Numbered from the stretch's first letter, positions 46,424 through 55,274 are shown. The stretch: DNA of 64,000 nucleotides from Niabella yanshanensis (GCF_034424215.1 NZ_CP139960.1:3720001-3784000), one strand, 5' to 3'. The notes: generated by a model not told the origin, from the letters alone. Made by a program: numbers and translations.

Positions 46424-47506
46424 ATGAAATATATAATTCTATCTTTTTTCCTGGTATGTTTGTTTACAGCTGGCAGGGCACAAAACGATGTTTGGACCGC
46501 TTACTGGAACGCAGATACCAGCTTGTATGGATTTAAAAATAATATCGGGCGCGTAATGGTAGAACCCCGGTTTACCGGCGCAGGCATTGCCCGGAAACTG
46601 GAGCACATCATGTCCGTAATAGAAGAATCTCCTGCAACGGGAAAATGGTCTGCTTATTTTCTTACCCGAACCGGCAAAAAAACAGGTTTCGATAGTCTTT
46701 ATTTTTTTGATAACGTGCCCGACTGTGAAAGTGAGGGATTTATTCGGTTCCGTGATCGCCAGCTGGATAAGGTAGGATTGCTGAACATGAATGGCGAGGT
46801 GGTTGTTCCGGCTATCTACAATTACCTGGACAGGGTACAGAATGGTTTATTGACCGGCCTCACCGGCGCTCAAAAGAAATCGGATGGCGAGCATTATTAT
46901 TGGGAGGGCGGGGAAACTGTTTTGCTGGATACGGCCGGAAAAATACTGATCAGGTCTTTTGTTGCACCATATGGGATCAATCTTTATTCTATGAAAAGAT
47001 CGGACCATGTAGTTGATGATCCGGTTCGTATTAATTATAAAGCAGTCGATGGCCGTTACTATTCATTTATCGACTATGAAAAAGAATTTGCCGGTTTGCT
47101 GAAAAAGCTTGTTAGTGAATTGGATGTGGATATTTTGAAGCAGCATGTTTTTGATAAACTGTCTTATTACACTGAACAGGATGGCTGGGTTTTCAAAAAC
47201 GGGGCATCATTTATCGACAAAAATTATTCTGTGCTAAAAGCTACTTTACAAAAGCTGCAACAACCTTCCTGCGATTCTTTTATCACCCGTGGGGGTCTTA
47301 ACCCTTTTATTTATGACTCGAAGGAATATGAAGAGTATTTCGATAACTGCAACCAGGCCAAAGAGTGGAAATACCCACAGATGAGTATCTACATTAATCA
47401 CTATGGCAACGGCAAAATAGATTACCAGGAAGGTCTCGATTTTCTGCGTACGGATAAAGGGTATCAACTCATCAACGTAAACATAAAGAAGGCTTCCTTC
47501 CAATAA
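46424..47506 (+). CDS. secreted WG-repeat-like protein
   Basis: 360 aa from ATG 46424 (MKYIILSFFLVCLFTAGRAQ signal). Segments such as GFKNNIGRVMVEPRFTGAG and DKVGLLNMNGEVVVPAIYNY follow the WG-repeat pattern (G-x-hydrophobic-N-x-G-x-hydrophobic-V-x-P). The second half has no recognised domain. The frame opens earlier, but the signal peptide fixes the start. Function unknown. Confidence 0.7.
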   Translation: MKYIILSFFLVCLFTAGRAQNDVWTAYWNADTSLYGFKNNIGRVMVEPRFTGAGIARKLEHIMSVIEESPATGKWSAYFLTRTGKKTGFDSLYFFDNVPDCESEGFIRFRDRQLDKVGLLNMNGEVVVPAIYNYLDRVQNGLLTGLTGAQKKSDGEHYYWEGGETVLLDTAGKILIRSFVAPYGINLYSMKRSDHVVDDPVRINYKAVDGRYYSFIDYEKEFAGLLKKLVSELDVDILKQHVFDKLSYYTEQDGWVFKNGASFIDKNYSVLKATLQKLQQPSCDSFITRGGLNPFIYDSKEYEEYFDNCNQAKEWKYPQMSIYINHYGNGKIDYQEGLDFLRTDKGYQLINVNIKKASFQ

Positions 47507-47513
47507 CCGCTGA

Positions 47514-48077
47514 TTATCGGATGATCTCTACATTACCATCCCTCCAGCGGATAATAGACGAAGGTTGGGCAGGCTCATTATCATCCTGCCGGTATTGAAC
47601 GATATAGTCTACACCCGTCTTTATAACTTCGCTGATGGAGGCATAAAACGGCGCTGCAGGCTCGCCCGAGATGTTAGCCGAGGTAGAGACGAGGGGCTTG
47701 CCAAAACGTTTGATCAGCGCTTTACAAAATGCCTCATTGCAAATACGTATGGCGATGCTGCCATCGGCAGCCACCAGGTTTTCAGCAAATCCTAATCCCT
47801 GTTCGTAGATGACTGTAGTGGGCCTGGTGGTGCTATCAAGGTAATCGAACAGGCTAAGATCAACGGCCGCCGTGTACTGCATCACCTCACGCTCGCCGGC
47901 TACTAATACAATCAGGGCTTTGCTATCGTCCCGTTTCTTTAATTCATATACTTTTTTTACTGCTTCAGCATTGGTAGCATCACAGCCAATACCCCATACC
48001 GTGTCGGTTGGGTAAAGAATGGTGCCGCCAGCCTGCAGTACTTCAATACATTTTTTGATATCTTCTTCGAAATTCAT
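47514..48077 (-). CDS. tsaC: L-threonylcarbamoyladenylate synthase (TsaC/Sua5/YrdC)
   Basis: 187 aa. YPTDTVWGIGCDATN, KKRDDSKALIVLV and STSANISGEP mark the YrdC fold that makes threonylcarbamoyl-AMP from Thr, bicarbonate and ATP for tRNA t6A37. Single-domain (TsaC-like) length. It follows the glycosyltransferase gene by 3 nt in an operon. Confidence 0.93.
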   Translation of the reverse strand: MNFEEDIKKCIEVLQAGGTILYPTDTVWGIGCDATNAEAVKKVYELKKRDDSKALIVLVAGEREVMQYTAAVDLSLFDYLDSTTRPTTVIYEQGLGFAENLVAADGSIAIRICNEAFCKALIKRFGKPLVSTSANISGEPAAPFYASISEVIKTGVDYIVQYRQDDNEPAQPSSIIRWRDGNVEIIR

Positions 48078-48080
48078 GGT

Positions 48081-49232
48081 TTATAAAGCTGAATTATAAA
48101 TATTCATTACGGACTGAACATATTTTCCCGGGGAAAAACGTTCTGCGTTTTGAAGCCCTTTAGCTATGGCAGCATTCCGGTAGGAGGCGTCTCCATAAAA
48201 TTTTCTAAAACCCTCGGCCATTTCTTCAGGGCGTTCAGGGTTGGCAAGAAAGGCCGCGTCTCCGGCGATCTCCGGCATACAGGAGGTGGTAGACGTGATC
48301 ACCGGAACACCGCCTGACATGGCCTCAATGATCGGCATGCCAAAGCCTTCGTAAAACGATGGATATATCATTGCTGTTGATAGCTGGTATAATCCCGGGA
48401 AATCTTCTGTTGCAATAAATGGCTTTTTGCCCCGGGCTGCGAGCTGATCTGATAAGAAAATTACTTTTTCTTCCAGTTGGTTGTCAATCAGGTATTGTTT
48501 TACTTTTTCCTTGTAGTCACTGCCTTTTCCAACTACCACCAGTGGTAGTTCAATTTCCTCTTGAACCAACTTCAACGCCTTGCAAATATTCAACAGGTTC
48601 TTTCTTTCTATGATAGTTCCTACATGCAGGAAAAACTGTTGGGGCAGGCCATATTTTTCACGTATGACTTCTTTTTTATCTACCCCCTCAATTACATTAA
48701 AAATGGGGTCGCAGCTCTGGTAGGCCACATCAATACGGGCAGGATCTGTACCATATTTCTCAACAATATGCCCCTTGGTTTCCTCGCTGATGGCCATGAT
48801 TTTGTTGGCGTAGTTACAGGCATATCTCAACTTGGTCCGGTATATTTTTACGTCGATGGGCTTAAAATCCTGTGGATATAGCTCAGGAAAAAGATCATGA
48901 ATGGTTACCACCGACGCAATACCTGTCTGAGGAATCCCCCTGGGTATTTCCTGGCTGGGACCGTGATAAAGGTCAATTTTCAGCTTTTGGAGATCCTTTG
49001 TTACCCATTTACTACGCCATGCGCTGCTTAAAAGTTTATGGAGGGATTGAGTGGGCAAAATCTCCCGGATATTAGTGGTCTCCGGTTGGAAAAGTGTTCC
49101 CGGTTTGGGATTGAACAAATAATAGTTGTGCTGCGGATAATGGGCAGCCATTAACTTAATCAGTACCCTGCTGAAAAAACCAAGTCCTGTCCCATTATGA
49201 TAAGCCCTTTTGGCATCAAAACCAATATTCAT
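48081..49232 (-). CDS. glycosyltransferase family 4 protein
   Basis: 383 aa from ATG 49232 (MNIGFDAKRAYHNGTGLG). GT-B fold: FLHVGTIIERKNLLNICKAL begins the C-terminal domain and YEGFGMPIIEAMSGGVPVIT holds the E-x7-E nucleotide-sugar site. Acceptor unknown; likely cell-surface polysaccharide. A perfect -7 box lies 4 nt before this ATG, which supports the start. Confidence 0.9.
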   Translation of the reverse strand: MNIGFDAKRAYHNGTGLGFFSRVLIKLMAAHYPQHNYYLFNPKPGTLFQPETTNIREILPTQSLHKLLSSAWRSKWVTKDLQKLKIDLYHGPSQEIPRGIPQTGIASVVTIHDLFPELYPQDFKPIDVKIYRTKLRYACNYANKIMAISEETKGHIVEKYGTDPARIDVAYQSCDPIFNVIEGVDKKEVIREKYGLPQQFFLHVGTIIERKNLLNICKALKLVQEEIELPLVVVGKGSDYKEKVKQYLIDNQLEEKVIFLSDQLAARGKKPFIATEDFPGLYQLSTAMIYPSFYEGFGMPIIEAMSGGVPVITSTTSCMPEIAGDAAFLANPERPEEMAEGFRKFYGDASYRNAAIAKGLQNAERFSPGKYVQSVMNIYNSAL

Positions 49233-49236
49233 GTGA

Positions 49237-49244
49237 CAAATATA
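49237..49244 (-). promoter_or_regulatory. -7 promoter box TATATTTG, 4 nt before the ATG
   Basis: Exact TAnnTTTG match on minus, followed by TCAC and ATG 49232. Confidence 0.45.
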
Positions 49245-49414
49245 GCTATAGACTATGGACCATTGTTGATGCACCATTTTTTTCCAAAGTATACTGGGTT
49301 CGCTCCACCTTTACATGTTGAGCAGCGCCCGCATTCATGACCTGGACAATAATGACGGTAGAATTTTACCTCAAAACGAGCATTTTTAATCGGTATAGTT
49401 CAGGTTTCAAGGTT

Positions 49415-49422
49415 TATCTTTG
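49415..49422 (+). promoter_or_regulatory. -7 promoter box TATCTTTG of dapD
   Basis: Exact TAnnTTTG match 18 nt before the dapD ATG, giving a leader of about 12 nt. Confidence 0.5.
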
Positions 49423-49440
49423 CCCACACAAAATTTTATC

Positions 49441-50247
49441 ATGCAAGATCTAATCATAGAAGCCTGGGATAACAGGGACTTACTAAAAGACAAAAAGTAT
49501 AGTGATGCCATACGCGAAGTAATTGAGGCATTGGATAAAGGACAATTGCGCGTTGCGGAAAAGAAAGAAACCAAGTGGGAGGTGAACGAATGGGTGAAGC
49601 AGGCCATCCTGATGTATTTTGCCATTCAGCCGATGCAAACCTGGGATGTGGCACCTTTCGAGTTCTATGATAAGATGTTGCTGAAAAAGGATTACGAAAA
49701 ACAAGGCGTACGTGCAGTGCCGCATGCCGTGGCCCGTTATGGCGCTTTCTTAGGTAGAAATGTGGTATTAATGCCGTCTTATACCAATATTGGTGCTTAT
49801 GTTGACGAAGGTACTATGGTGGATACCTGGGCTACTGTGGGCAGTTGCGCACAAATTGGTAAAGGCGTGCACCTGAGCGGCGGTGTAGGTATTGGGGGCG
49901 TATTGGAGCCACTGCAAGCTAACCCGGTTATCATTGAAGACGGTTGTTTTTTAGGTAGCCGTTCCATTGTGGTAGAGGGTGTTGTTGTGGAGAAGGAAGC
50001 AGTATTGGGAGCGAATGTAGTATTAACGAAAAGCACCCGTATTATTGATGTAAGTAAAGAAGTTGCGATTGAAACCAAGGGCCGCATCCCGGCGCGCAGC
50101 GTGGTGATTCCAGGCACTTATACTAAAAAATTTCCTGCAGGAGAGTACCAGGTGCCTTGTGCGCTCATCATTGGTAAACGTAAAGCCAGTACTGATCTGA
50201 AGACCAGTTTAAATGATGCTTTACGCGACTTTAATGTAGCGGTGTAG
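49441..50247 (+). CDS. dapD: 2,3,4,5-tetrahydrodipicolinate N-succinyltransferase
   Basis: 268 aa from ATG 49441 (MQDLIIEAWDNRDLL). Left-handed beta-helix hexapeptide repeats span about 100-220 (VVLMPSYTNIGAYVDEGTMV, VGIGGVLEPL, VIIEDGCFLGSRSIVVEG), with the family RIPARSVVIPGTYTKKFP near the end. Acylates tetrahydrodipicolinate in lysine and diaminopimelate synthesis. Whether succinyl- or acetyl-CoA is used cannot be told, but the family is DapD. Confidence 0.95.
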   Translation: MQDLIIEAWDNRDLLKDKKYSDAIREVIEALDKGQLRVAEKKETKWEVNEWVKQAILMYFAIQPMQTWDVAPFEFYDKMLLKKDYEKQGVRAVPHAVARYGAFLGRNVVLMPSYTNIGAYVDEGTMVDTWATVGSCAQIGKGVHLSGGVGIGGVLEPLQANPVIIEDGCFLGSRSIVVEGVVVEKEAVLGANVVLTKSTRIIDVSKEVAIETKGRIPARSVVIPGTYTKKFPAGEYQVPCALIIGKRKASTDLKTSLNDALRDFNVAV

Positions 50248-50289
50248 TTTTTAGGATAAAAGTATTATATTCAATATACTGTATACAAT

Positions 50290-50297
50290 TAGCTTTG
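50290..50297 (+). promoter_or_regulatory. -7 promoter box TAGCTTTG upstream of rsgA
   Basis: Exact TAnnTTTG match 83 nt before the rsgA ATG. The terminator at 50318 lies between it and the gene. Confidence 0.4.
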
Positions 50298-50317
50298 TAG
50301 TACAGAACAAAACTTTT

Positions 50318-50355
50318 AGTCCATGGCCGATCGTCCATCGGCCCTGGACTTTTTT
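50318..50355 (+). terminator. strong rho-independent terminator between dapD and rsgA
   Basis: AGTCCA-T-GGCCGAT, loop CGTCC, ATCGGCC-C-TGGACT, then five T. 13 paired positions with one internal mismatch. It ends 25 nt before the rsgA start. Confidence 0.9.
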
Positions 50356-50380
50356 AATTAAGAACATGCAAAAGGTCTAA

Positions 50381-51310
50381 ATGATTAAAGCACTTGTATA
50401 CAGGTCAACCGGTAGCTGGTATTCGGTAAAAGATGAGCAGGGGAATTTTCATAATGCCCGTATGAAAGGCGTTTTTAAAATAGATGATATCACCAGTACT
50501 AATCCTATTGCGGTGGGAGATGAAGTTGCAATTGAGGTAGAGAATGAGCTGGAAACTACGGCTATGATCACTCAAATTCTTCCGCGAAGAAACTATATCA
50601 ACCGGCAGTCGCCACGGGTAAAGCATCAGCAGCATATTATTGCTGCTAATGTCGATCAGTCTTTGCTGGTGGCTACTTTGAAGGATCCTAAAACCTCCCA
50701 GGGGTTTATCGATCGTTTCCTGGTGGTTTGCGAAATGTACCATGTACAGGCTGTTATTGTTTTCAATAAAACAGATATCTACCGTGATAAGGAGTTCAAA
50801 AAACTGGAGGAGTTAACCGCCATTTACCAGTCTTTAAATTACCAGGTACACGCAGTGAGTGTAGAAGCCAACCAGGGCCTGGAAGCATTACAGCAATTGT
50901 TACAGGATAAAACCACTCTGGTAAGCGGGCATAGTGGCGTGGGAAAATCTACTTTTGTTAACTACCTGCTACCGGGTAAAGAAATAAAGACCCAGGATGT
51001 AAGCGGTTGGAGTGGGAAGGGAATGCATACCACTACTTTCGCCAATATGTACGATCTGCCTTCAGGAGGCAGGATTATTGACACTCCGGGTATCAGGGAG
51101 CTGGCGGTTACCGGTTTGGAAAAAGAAGAGCTTTCCCATTATTTTCCGGAAATGCGGGACCGCTTAAACAACTGCCGGTATAATAACTGCATGCATATTA
51201 ACGAGCCCGAATGTGCTATTAAACAGGCCGTAATAGACAAAGAAATACATGAGGACAGGTATGTGAGTTATGTCAATATTCTGGATAGTATGGAAAGTAA
51301 AAATTACTGA
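50381..51310 (+). CDS. rsgA: ribosome small subunit-dependent GTPase A
   Basis: 309 aa. N-terminal OB fold, then circularly permuted GTPase with motif order G4 (VFNKTD, about 129), G1 (GHSGVGKST, about 186) and G3 (DTPG). C-terminal zinc site CRYNNCMHINEPEC. Acts in late 30S maturation. Confidence 0.95.
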   Translation: MIKALVYRSTGSWYSVKDEQGNFHNARMKGVFKIDDITSTNPIAVGDEVAIEVENELETTAMITQILPRRNYINRQSPRVKHQQHIIAANVDQSLLVATLKDPKTSQGFIDRFLVVCEMYHVQAVIVFNKTDIYRDKEFKKLEELTAIYQSLNYQVHAVSVEANQGLEALQQLLQDKTTLVSGHSGVGKSTFVNYLLPGKEIKTQDVSGWSGKGMHTTTFANMYDLPSGGRIIDTPGIRELAVTGLEKEELSHYFPEMRDRLNNCRYNNCMHINEPECAIKQAVIDKEIHEDRYVSYVNILDSMESKNY

Positions 51311-51399
51311 AAAGCGCTTATTTTTACAATAATTTAAAACAAAGCCGTGCATCCGGTAATTGCAGGGTTTTATACGGGCAGGATTGGATCGTTGACGAA

Positions 51400-51704
51400 T
51401 CCAATATTGTTCGCCCGATATTTTAATTGCCTGTGGCAACCTCGATCCTGAAGGGCATATTACCCAAACGCCTGTTTAATTGTGGAAATTTTTTCCAAAG
51501 CAACAAGGCTAAAGGACTGGAATACCAAGTATGCGCTTTATGAGTTCTGCGGGGTAAAATACTACCTGATGGCTGACCCTGATACTCCAGGTATTTGAGC
51601 TTATAGATAACAAATACAAGGAACTGTCTAACCCTTTTGACTTTAAACTTACCGAAGATTGCCGGATCGGGTTTGATGCAAAAGCAGCGCTTCCTCCGCG
51701 TTAG
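51400..51704 (+). pseudogene. Uma2-family (DUF820) endonuclease remnant
   Basis: No intact frame, but translated pieces line up with the Uma2 family in order: S-PDILIACGNLDPEGHITQ (from about 51411), WNTKYALYEFCGVKYYLMAD (about 51520-51580, then PDTPGI and a stop), and in another frame VFELIDNKYKELSNPF ending at TAG 51702. At least one frameshift and an internal stop separate them, and the N-terminal part is missing or unreadable. Start coordinate is approximate. It lies in the gap after rsgA. Confidence 0.7.
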
Positions 51705-51726
51705 TGATTAATAAAATAACAAATAC

Positions 51727-51939
51727 ATGAAAGCAAAATTTAAAAAAGGCGATCATGTCAGCTGGAACTCTGAGGCCGGGCATGTATCCGGAACAATTAT
51801 CCGTATTCATCAATCTGATTTTAATTGGAAAGGCTATACGCACCATGCTACACCCGATGATCCTCAGTATGAAATCAAGAGCGATAAAACGGATCATGTG
51901 GCGGTTCACAAAACCAAGGCGCTTAGAAAGGTCAAATAG
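51727..51939 (+). CDS. DUF2945 (HVA1 TUDOR-like) small protein
   Basis: 70 aa. KFKKGDHVSWNSEAGHVSGT and VHKTKALRKV are the start and end of the DUF2945 'hypervirulence-associated TUDOR domain' family. It is a small SH3-like barrel of unknown function. Convergent with the carbonic anhydrase-like gene, 5 nt apart. Confidence 0.88.
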   Translation: MKAKFKKGDHVSWNSEAGHVSGTIIRIHQSDFNWKGYTHHATPDDPQYEIKSDKTDHVAVHKTKALRKVK

Positions 51940-51944
51940 GTGTA

Positions 51945-52457
51945 TTATTTAAACCACCCGGCATATTTAACATAATTATTGGCGATGCGGTTGATCTGGC
52001 CATTTACCAACTCTTCAGAAATGTTTTTTACTTTTTTGGCGGGCACACCTGCATAAATGCTGCCGGCTTCGCAAATGGTGTTTTCTAATACTACGGCGCC
52101 TGCGGCAATAATAGTATTGCTATGTACTACCGAATTATCCATTACAATAGCGCCCATGCCTACCAGCACATTATCATGTAAAGTACAGCCATGCACAATG
52201 GCATGGTGACCAATGGAAACATTGTTGCCGATGGTAGTGCCCGCACCCTGGTACGTACAATGAATGCAGGCTCCATCCTGTACGTTCACTTTATTACCCA
52301 TTTTGATGTAATTGACATCTCCCCTCAACACTGCATTAAACCATACACTGCACTGGTCACCCATTACCACATCACCTACTATCGTAGCGTTGGGTGCGAT
52401 AAAACAATCATTTCCAAATTGAGGTTCTTTTCCTTCTACAGGTAATATTACAGGCAT
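51945..52457 (-). CDS. gamma carbonic anhydrase family protein (YrdA-like)
   Basis: 170 aa left-handed beta-helix. NATIVGDVVMGDQCSVWFNA, VLRGDVNYIKMGNKVNVQDG, then CIHCTYQ, IGHHAIVHGC and GMGAIVMDNS. The metal-binding His set is present (H in CIHC, HH in IGHH). Enzymatic activity in this subfamily is often unproven. Confidence 0.9.
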   Translation of the reverse strand: MPVILPVEGKEPQFGNDCFIAPNATIVGDVVMGDQCSVWFNAVLRGDVNYIKMGNKVNVQDGACIHCTYQGAGTTIGNNVSIGHHAIVHGCTLHDNVLVGMGAIVMDNSVVHSNTIIAAGAVVLENTICEAGSIYAGVPAKKVKNISEELVNGQINRIANNYVKYAGWFK

Positions 52458-52593
52458 ACATTATTGTTTGGGCTAAGATAGCAAAATCGTTCTTTGTGCA
52501 TCGGGGTTTCGTAGGGATTTAATGCAGGATCAGGCATTTAATTAGCTTATCTGTACTTTCAAAAAAAGGATAAAGAAATCTGTAAATCCTGTT

Positions 52594-52601
52594 TACATTT
52601 G
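52594..52601 (+). promoter_or_regulatory. -7 promoter box TACATTTG, 4 nt before the ATG
   Basis: Exact TAnnTTTG match followed by CCCG and ATG 52606. Predicts a leaderless mRNA. Confidence 0.5.
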
Positions 52602-52605
52602 CCCG

Positions 52606-54081
52606 ATGCAGGAAAAAATTGAAGCCATACAGGATCTTTATAAAAGCTGGAGCGGGAATGTACCCGCTTCTATCGATGTGTTACAGCAGGCGGGTAGCGA
52701 GCGACGCTACTTCCGTATATGGGATAAAGAGGGCGGTTCGGTGATCGGAACCTATGGCGCTAATGTGCCCGAGAATAACTCTTTTCTATATTTCTCAGAG
52801 AACTTTTCTGAGAAAAATTTACCGATAGCGAATATTTATGCCATAAGTGAAGACCGGCAGTTTTATTTACAGGAGGATTTTGGGGATGTTTCCCTGATCA
52901 ACCGGTTAGAGGGTGAAGGCTATACACCGGCTATTTACGATCTTTTTAAAGAAAGCCTGCAAGAATTGGCCCGTTTGCAGGTAGAAGGTGATAAAGACCT
53001 GGATTATACCAAATGCCTGACCAACTCTGAATTTGGTAAGCAGGCGATTATGGCTGATCTGCTTTATTTCAAATACTATTTTTTAGACGCTTTACGCAAG
53101 CCTTACGATAAACAAAAGCTGATCGATGACTTTGAAGCACTAAGTAATTACCTCACGCATACCGATCATAAATTTTTTATGTTCCGCGATTTTCAAAGCA
53201 GGAATATCCAGGTCATGAAAGATAATTCTGTGCACTTCATAGATTATCAAGGCGGCATGAAGGGCGCTCCCCAGTATGATGTGGCATCCCTGCTTTGGCA
53301 GGCACGTGCTGCGCTACCGGAAGACTGGAAACGCAACCTGCTACAGGATTATATGAATGCCCTGGAACCTTTGCTGGACCGGCCTTTGAACACATTAAGC
53401 TTTATAAGCCAGTACAATGGTTATGTGTTGATAAGGTTGTTACAGGTGCTGGGCGCTTACGGATTCAGGGGATTATTTGAAAGAAAGGCGCATTTCTTAA
53501 CCAGTATCCCGCTTGCGTTAAAAAATTTAAGATCTTTCCTGCAAACCCATCCCATGGGTATTGCTTTACCCGAGTTTGAAAAAGTATTGCAGCTATGCGT
53601 GGATGATAGCATTATCCAGCAGTTTACACCCGTGCAGGCAACAGAAGACACGCCCCTGGTTGTAAAAATATGCAGCTTTTCTTTTAAAAAGGGATTGCCG
53701 ATTGATGACGAAGAGAACGGTGGCGGTTTTGTTTTTGACTGCCGGGGTATTTTGAATCCGGGTCGTGTAGAAAGTATGAAATGCCAGACGGGCCGCGATA
53801 AAGAAGTAATTCAATACCTGGAGCAGCAGACAAAAATGCCCGAGTTTTTGCACAGCGTTTTTGATGTGGTAGATATAAGTGTGGAGGATTATATTAAACG
53901 TGGATTCGACAGTCTTTACGTAAGCTTTGGATGTACCGGTGGTCAGCATCGTAGCGTATATGCAGCAGACGCATTGGTGCGGCATCTAAAAAACAAGTTC
54001 AAAGTAAAAATTGAACTTTGCCATTATGTGCAGGATGCGAAGAATTGGTGCAATGAGCCGACGCAGACCCCCAACCCCTAA
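52606..54081 (+). CDS. AmgK-like sugar kinase fused to RapZ C-terminal domain
   Basis: 491 aa. Residues 1-335 are an aminoglycoside-phosphotransferase fold kinase (MFRDFQSRNIQVM as catalytic loop, HFIDYQGGMKGAPQYDVASL as metal site), like AmgK, which phosphorylates MurNAc/GlcNAc at C1 in peptidoglycan recycling. Residues about 350-480 match the RapZ C-terminal domain (FVFDCRGILNPGR, SFGCTGGQHRSVYAADAL). The next gene is MurU-like, AmgK's usual partner. The last residues (TQTPNP) and the TAA lie in the C-rich border of the DUF559 element. Confidence 0.85.
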   Translation: MQEKIEAIQDLYKSWSGNVPASIDVLQQAGSERRYFRIWDKEGGSVIGTYGANVPENNSFLYFSENFSEKNLPIANIYAISEDRQFYLQEDFGDVSLINRLEGEGYTPAIYDLFKESLQELARLQVEGDKDLDYTKCLTNSEFGKQAIMADLLYFKYYFLDALRKPYDKQKLIDDFEALSNYLTHTDHKFFMFRDFQSRNIQVMKDNSVHFIDYQGGMKGAPQYDVASLLWQARAALPEDWKRNLLQDYMNALEPLLDRPLNTLSFISQYNGYVLIRLLQVLGAYGFRGLFERKAHFLTSIPLALKNLRSFLQTHPMGIALPEFEKVLQLCVDDSIIQQFTPVQATEDTPLVVKICSFSFKKGLPIDDEENGGGFVFDCRGILNPGRVESMKCQTGRDKEVIQYLEQQTKMPEFLHSVFDVVDISVEDYIKRGFDSLYVSFGCTGGQHRSVYAADALVRHLKNKFKVKIELCHYVQDAKNWCNEPTQTPNP

Positions 54082-54547
54082 AAGGAGAGACCTGCGCTGC
54101 TAAAAACTAAAATCTATGAAACGAAACATGCATGCAGGTGCTGGTAAATTTTTGTTTCAGAGGGCAAGAGAACTGCGCAATCAGTGCACTCATGCAGAAG
54201 AGATTTTGTGGGGATATTTAAGAACAAGGCCACTTGGAATTAAGTTTAGAAGGCAACATCCTTACTCTGTGTATATTCTCGATTTTTATTGCCATGCATT
54301 AAGACTAGCTATAGAAGTGGATGGAAGTATACATTTGAAAGAAGATGTCAAGGCTCATGATGTCATTCGACAAAAGTTATTGGAGGCAGACGGTTTACAG
54401 GTATTGAGGTTTACCAACAATGAGGTGGAAAAGCACCTGGAAAGTGTGATTAGTAAAATTGAAGATTTTATAACAATGAATATAAATACGAGCAACCAAT
54501 CGCTGTCGGAAAGCGTAGCGGAGGCCACCCCTTCAGGGGGCGGAGGA
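54067..54547 (+). mobile_element. possible DUF559 insertion element
   Basis: Left border has CCCCTAAAAGGAG (from 54073) and right border CCCCTTCAGGGGG (from 54527); both are short C-rich/G-rich palindromes unlike the surrounding sequence. Between them lies a complete DUF559 domain. The borders are approximate and no target duplication was identified. Inference from composition and the fusion structure. Confidence 0.45.
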
Positions 54548-55264
54548 GCGCGCGGGATGGTCTTCTGTGCCGGCCTCGGCACCCGTTTTAAACCCTGGAC
54601 GGACAGCCATCCCAAGGCTTTGGCACCGGTTAATGGCAAACCTTTGCTGCAGCGTAATATAGAATACCTGCAGCAATATGGTATAAAAGATGTAATTGTA
54701 AACGTGCATCACTTTGCGGACCAGATTGAGGACGCTGTGAATAAAAATAGTGGTTGGGGCTCTAATATAATTATTAGCGATGAACGCGACTACGTGCTGG
54801 AAACCGGTGGTGGATTGCTGCATGCTAAACAACTTTTTAAACCAGGCGAGCGTTTTATTACCTGTAATGCAGATATACTGACAGATTTGGATATAAACGA
54901 ACTGCGGCGTTTTCACGAGCAGGAAAAGCCGTTGATCTCATTTGCTGTAAGTAATCGCAAAACCTCCCGCAACTTGCTGTTCGACGAAGATAATAGGCTT
55001 TGTGGCTGGAGGAATAACGCAACAGGCGAGGAACGTATATCGGTTCCCAGGGACAATCTGGTGGCGAAAGCTTATGACTGTGTGGTGATATTTGAGTATG
55101 AAGTATTTGATCATATTCAATTCACCGGAAAGTTTTCCCTTATCGATCTTTATCTTGATCTTGCCAAAACGCACAAAATAGTAGGTTTTGAACATAGCGG
55201 CGACAGATGGGTAGATGTTGGGAAGCCTGAAAGTTTGGCCGTTGCCGAGGCGATGTTTTTTTGA
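54116..55264 (+). CDS. DUF559 endonuclease domain fused to MurU-like nucleotidyltransferase
   Basis: 382 aa. Residues 1-122 are DUF559, a Vsr-like PD-(D/E)xK domain (CTHAEEILWGYLRTRPLGIK, LAIEVDGSIHLKE, LEADGLQVLRFTNNEV). A low-complexity linker (ESVAEATPSGGGGARG) leads to an NTP transferase from M148: MVFCAGLGTRFKPWTDSHPK, CNADILTDLD, and FSLIDLYLDLAKT. That part resembles MurU, which makes UDP-MurNAc from MurNAc-1-phosphate and pairs with AmgK upstream. The native start would be near M148. The fusion looks like an insertion at the gene's 5' end; separate translation from an internal start is possible. Confidence 0.85.
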   Translation: MKRNMHAGAGKFLFQRARELRNQCTHAEEILWGYLRTRPLGIKFRRQHPYSVYILDFYCHALRLAIEVDGSIHLKEDVKAHDVIRQKLLEADGLQVLRFTNNEVEKHLESVISKIEDFITMNINTSNQSLSESVAEATPSGGGGARGMVFCAGLGTRFKPWTDSHPKALAPVNGKPLLQRNIEYLQQYGIKDVIVNVHHFADQIEDAVNKNSGWGSNIIISDERDYVLETGGGLLHAKQLFKPGERFITCNADILTDLDINELRRFHEQEKPLISFAVSNRKTSRNLLFDEDNRLCGWRNNATGEERISVPRDNLVAKAYDCVVIFEYEVFDHIQFTGKFSLIDLYLDLAKTHKIVGFEHSGDRWVDVGKPESLAVAEAMFF

Positions 55265-55274
55265 CGAAGTTATC

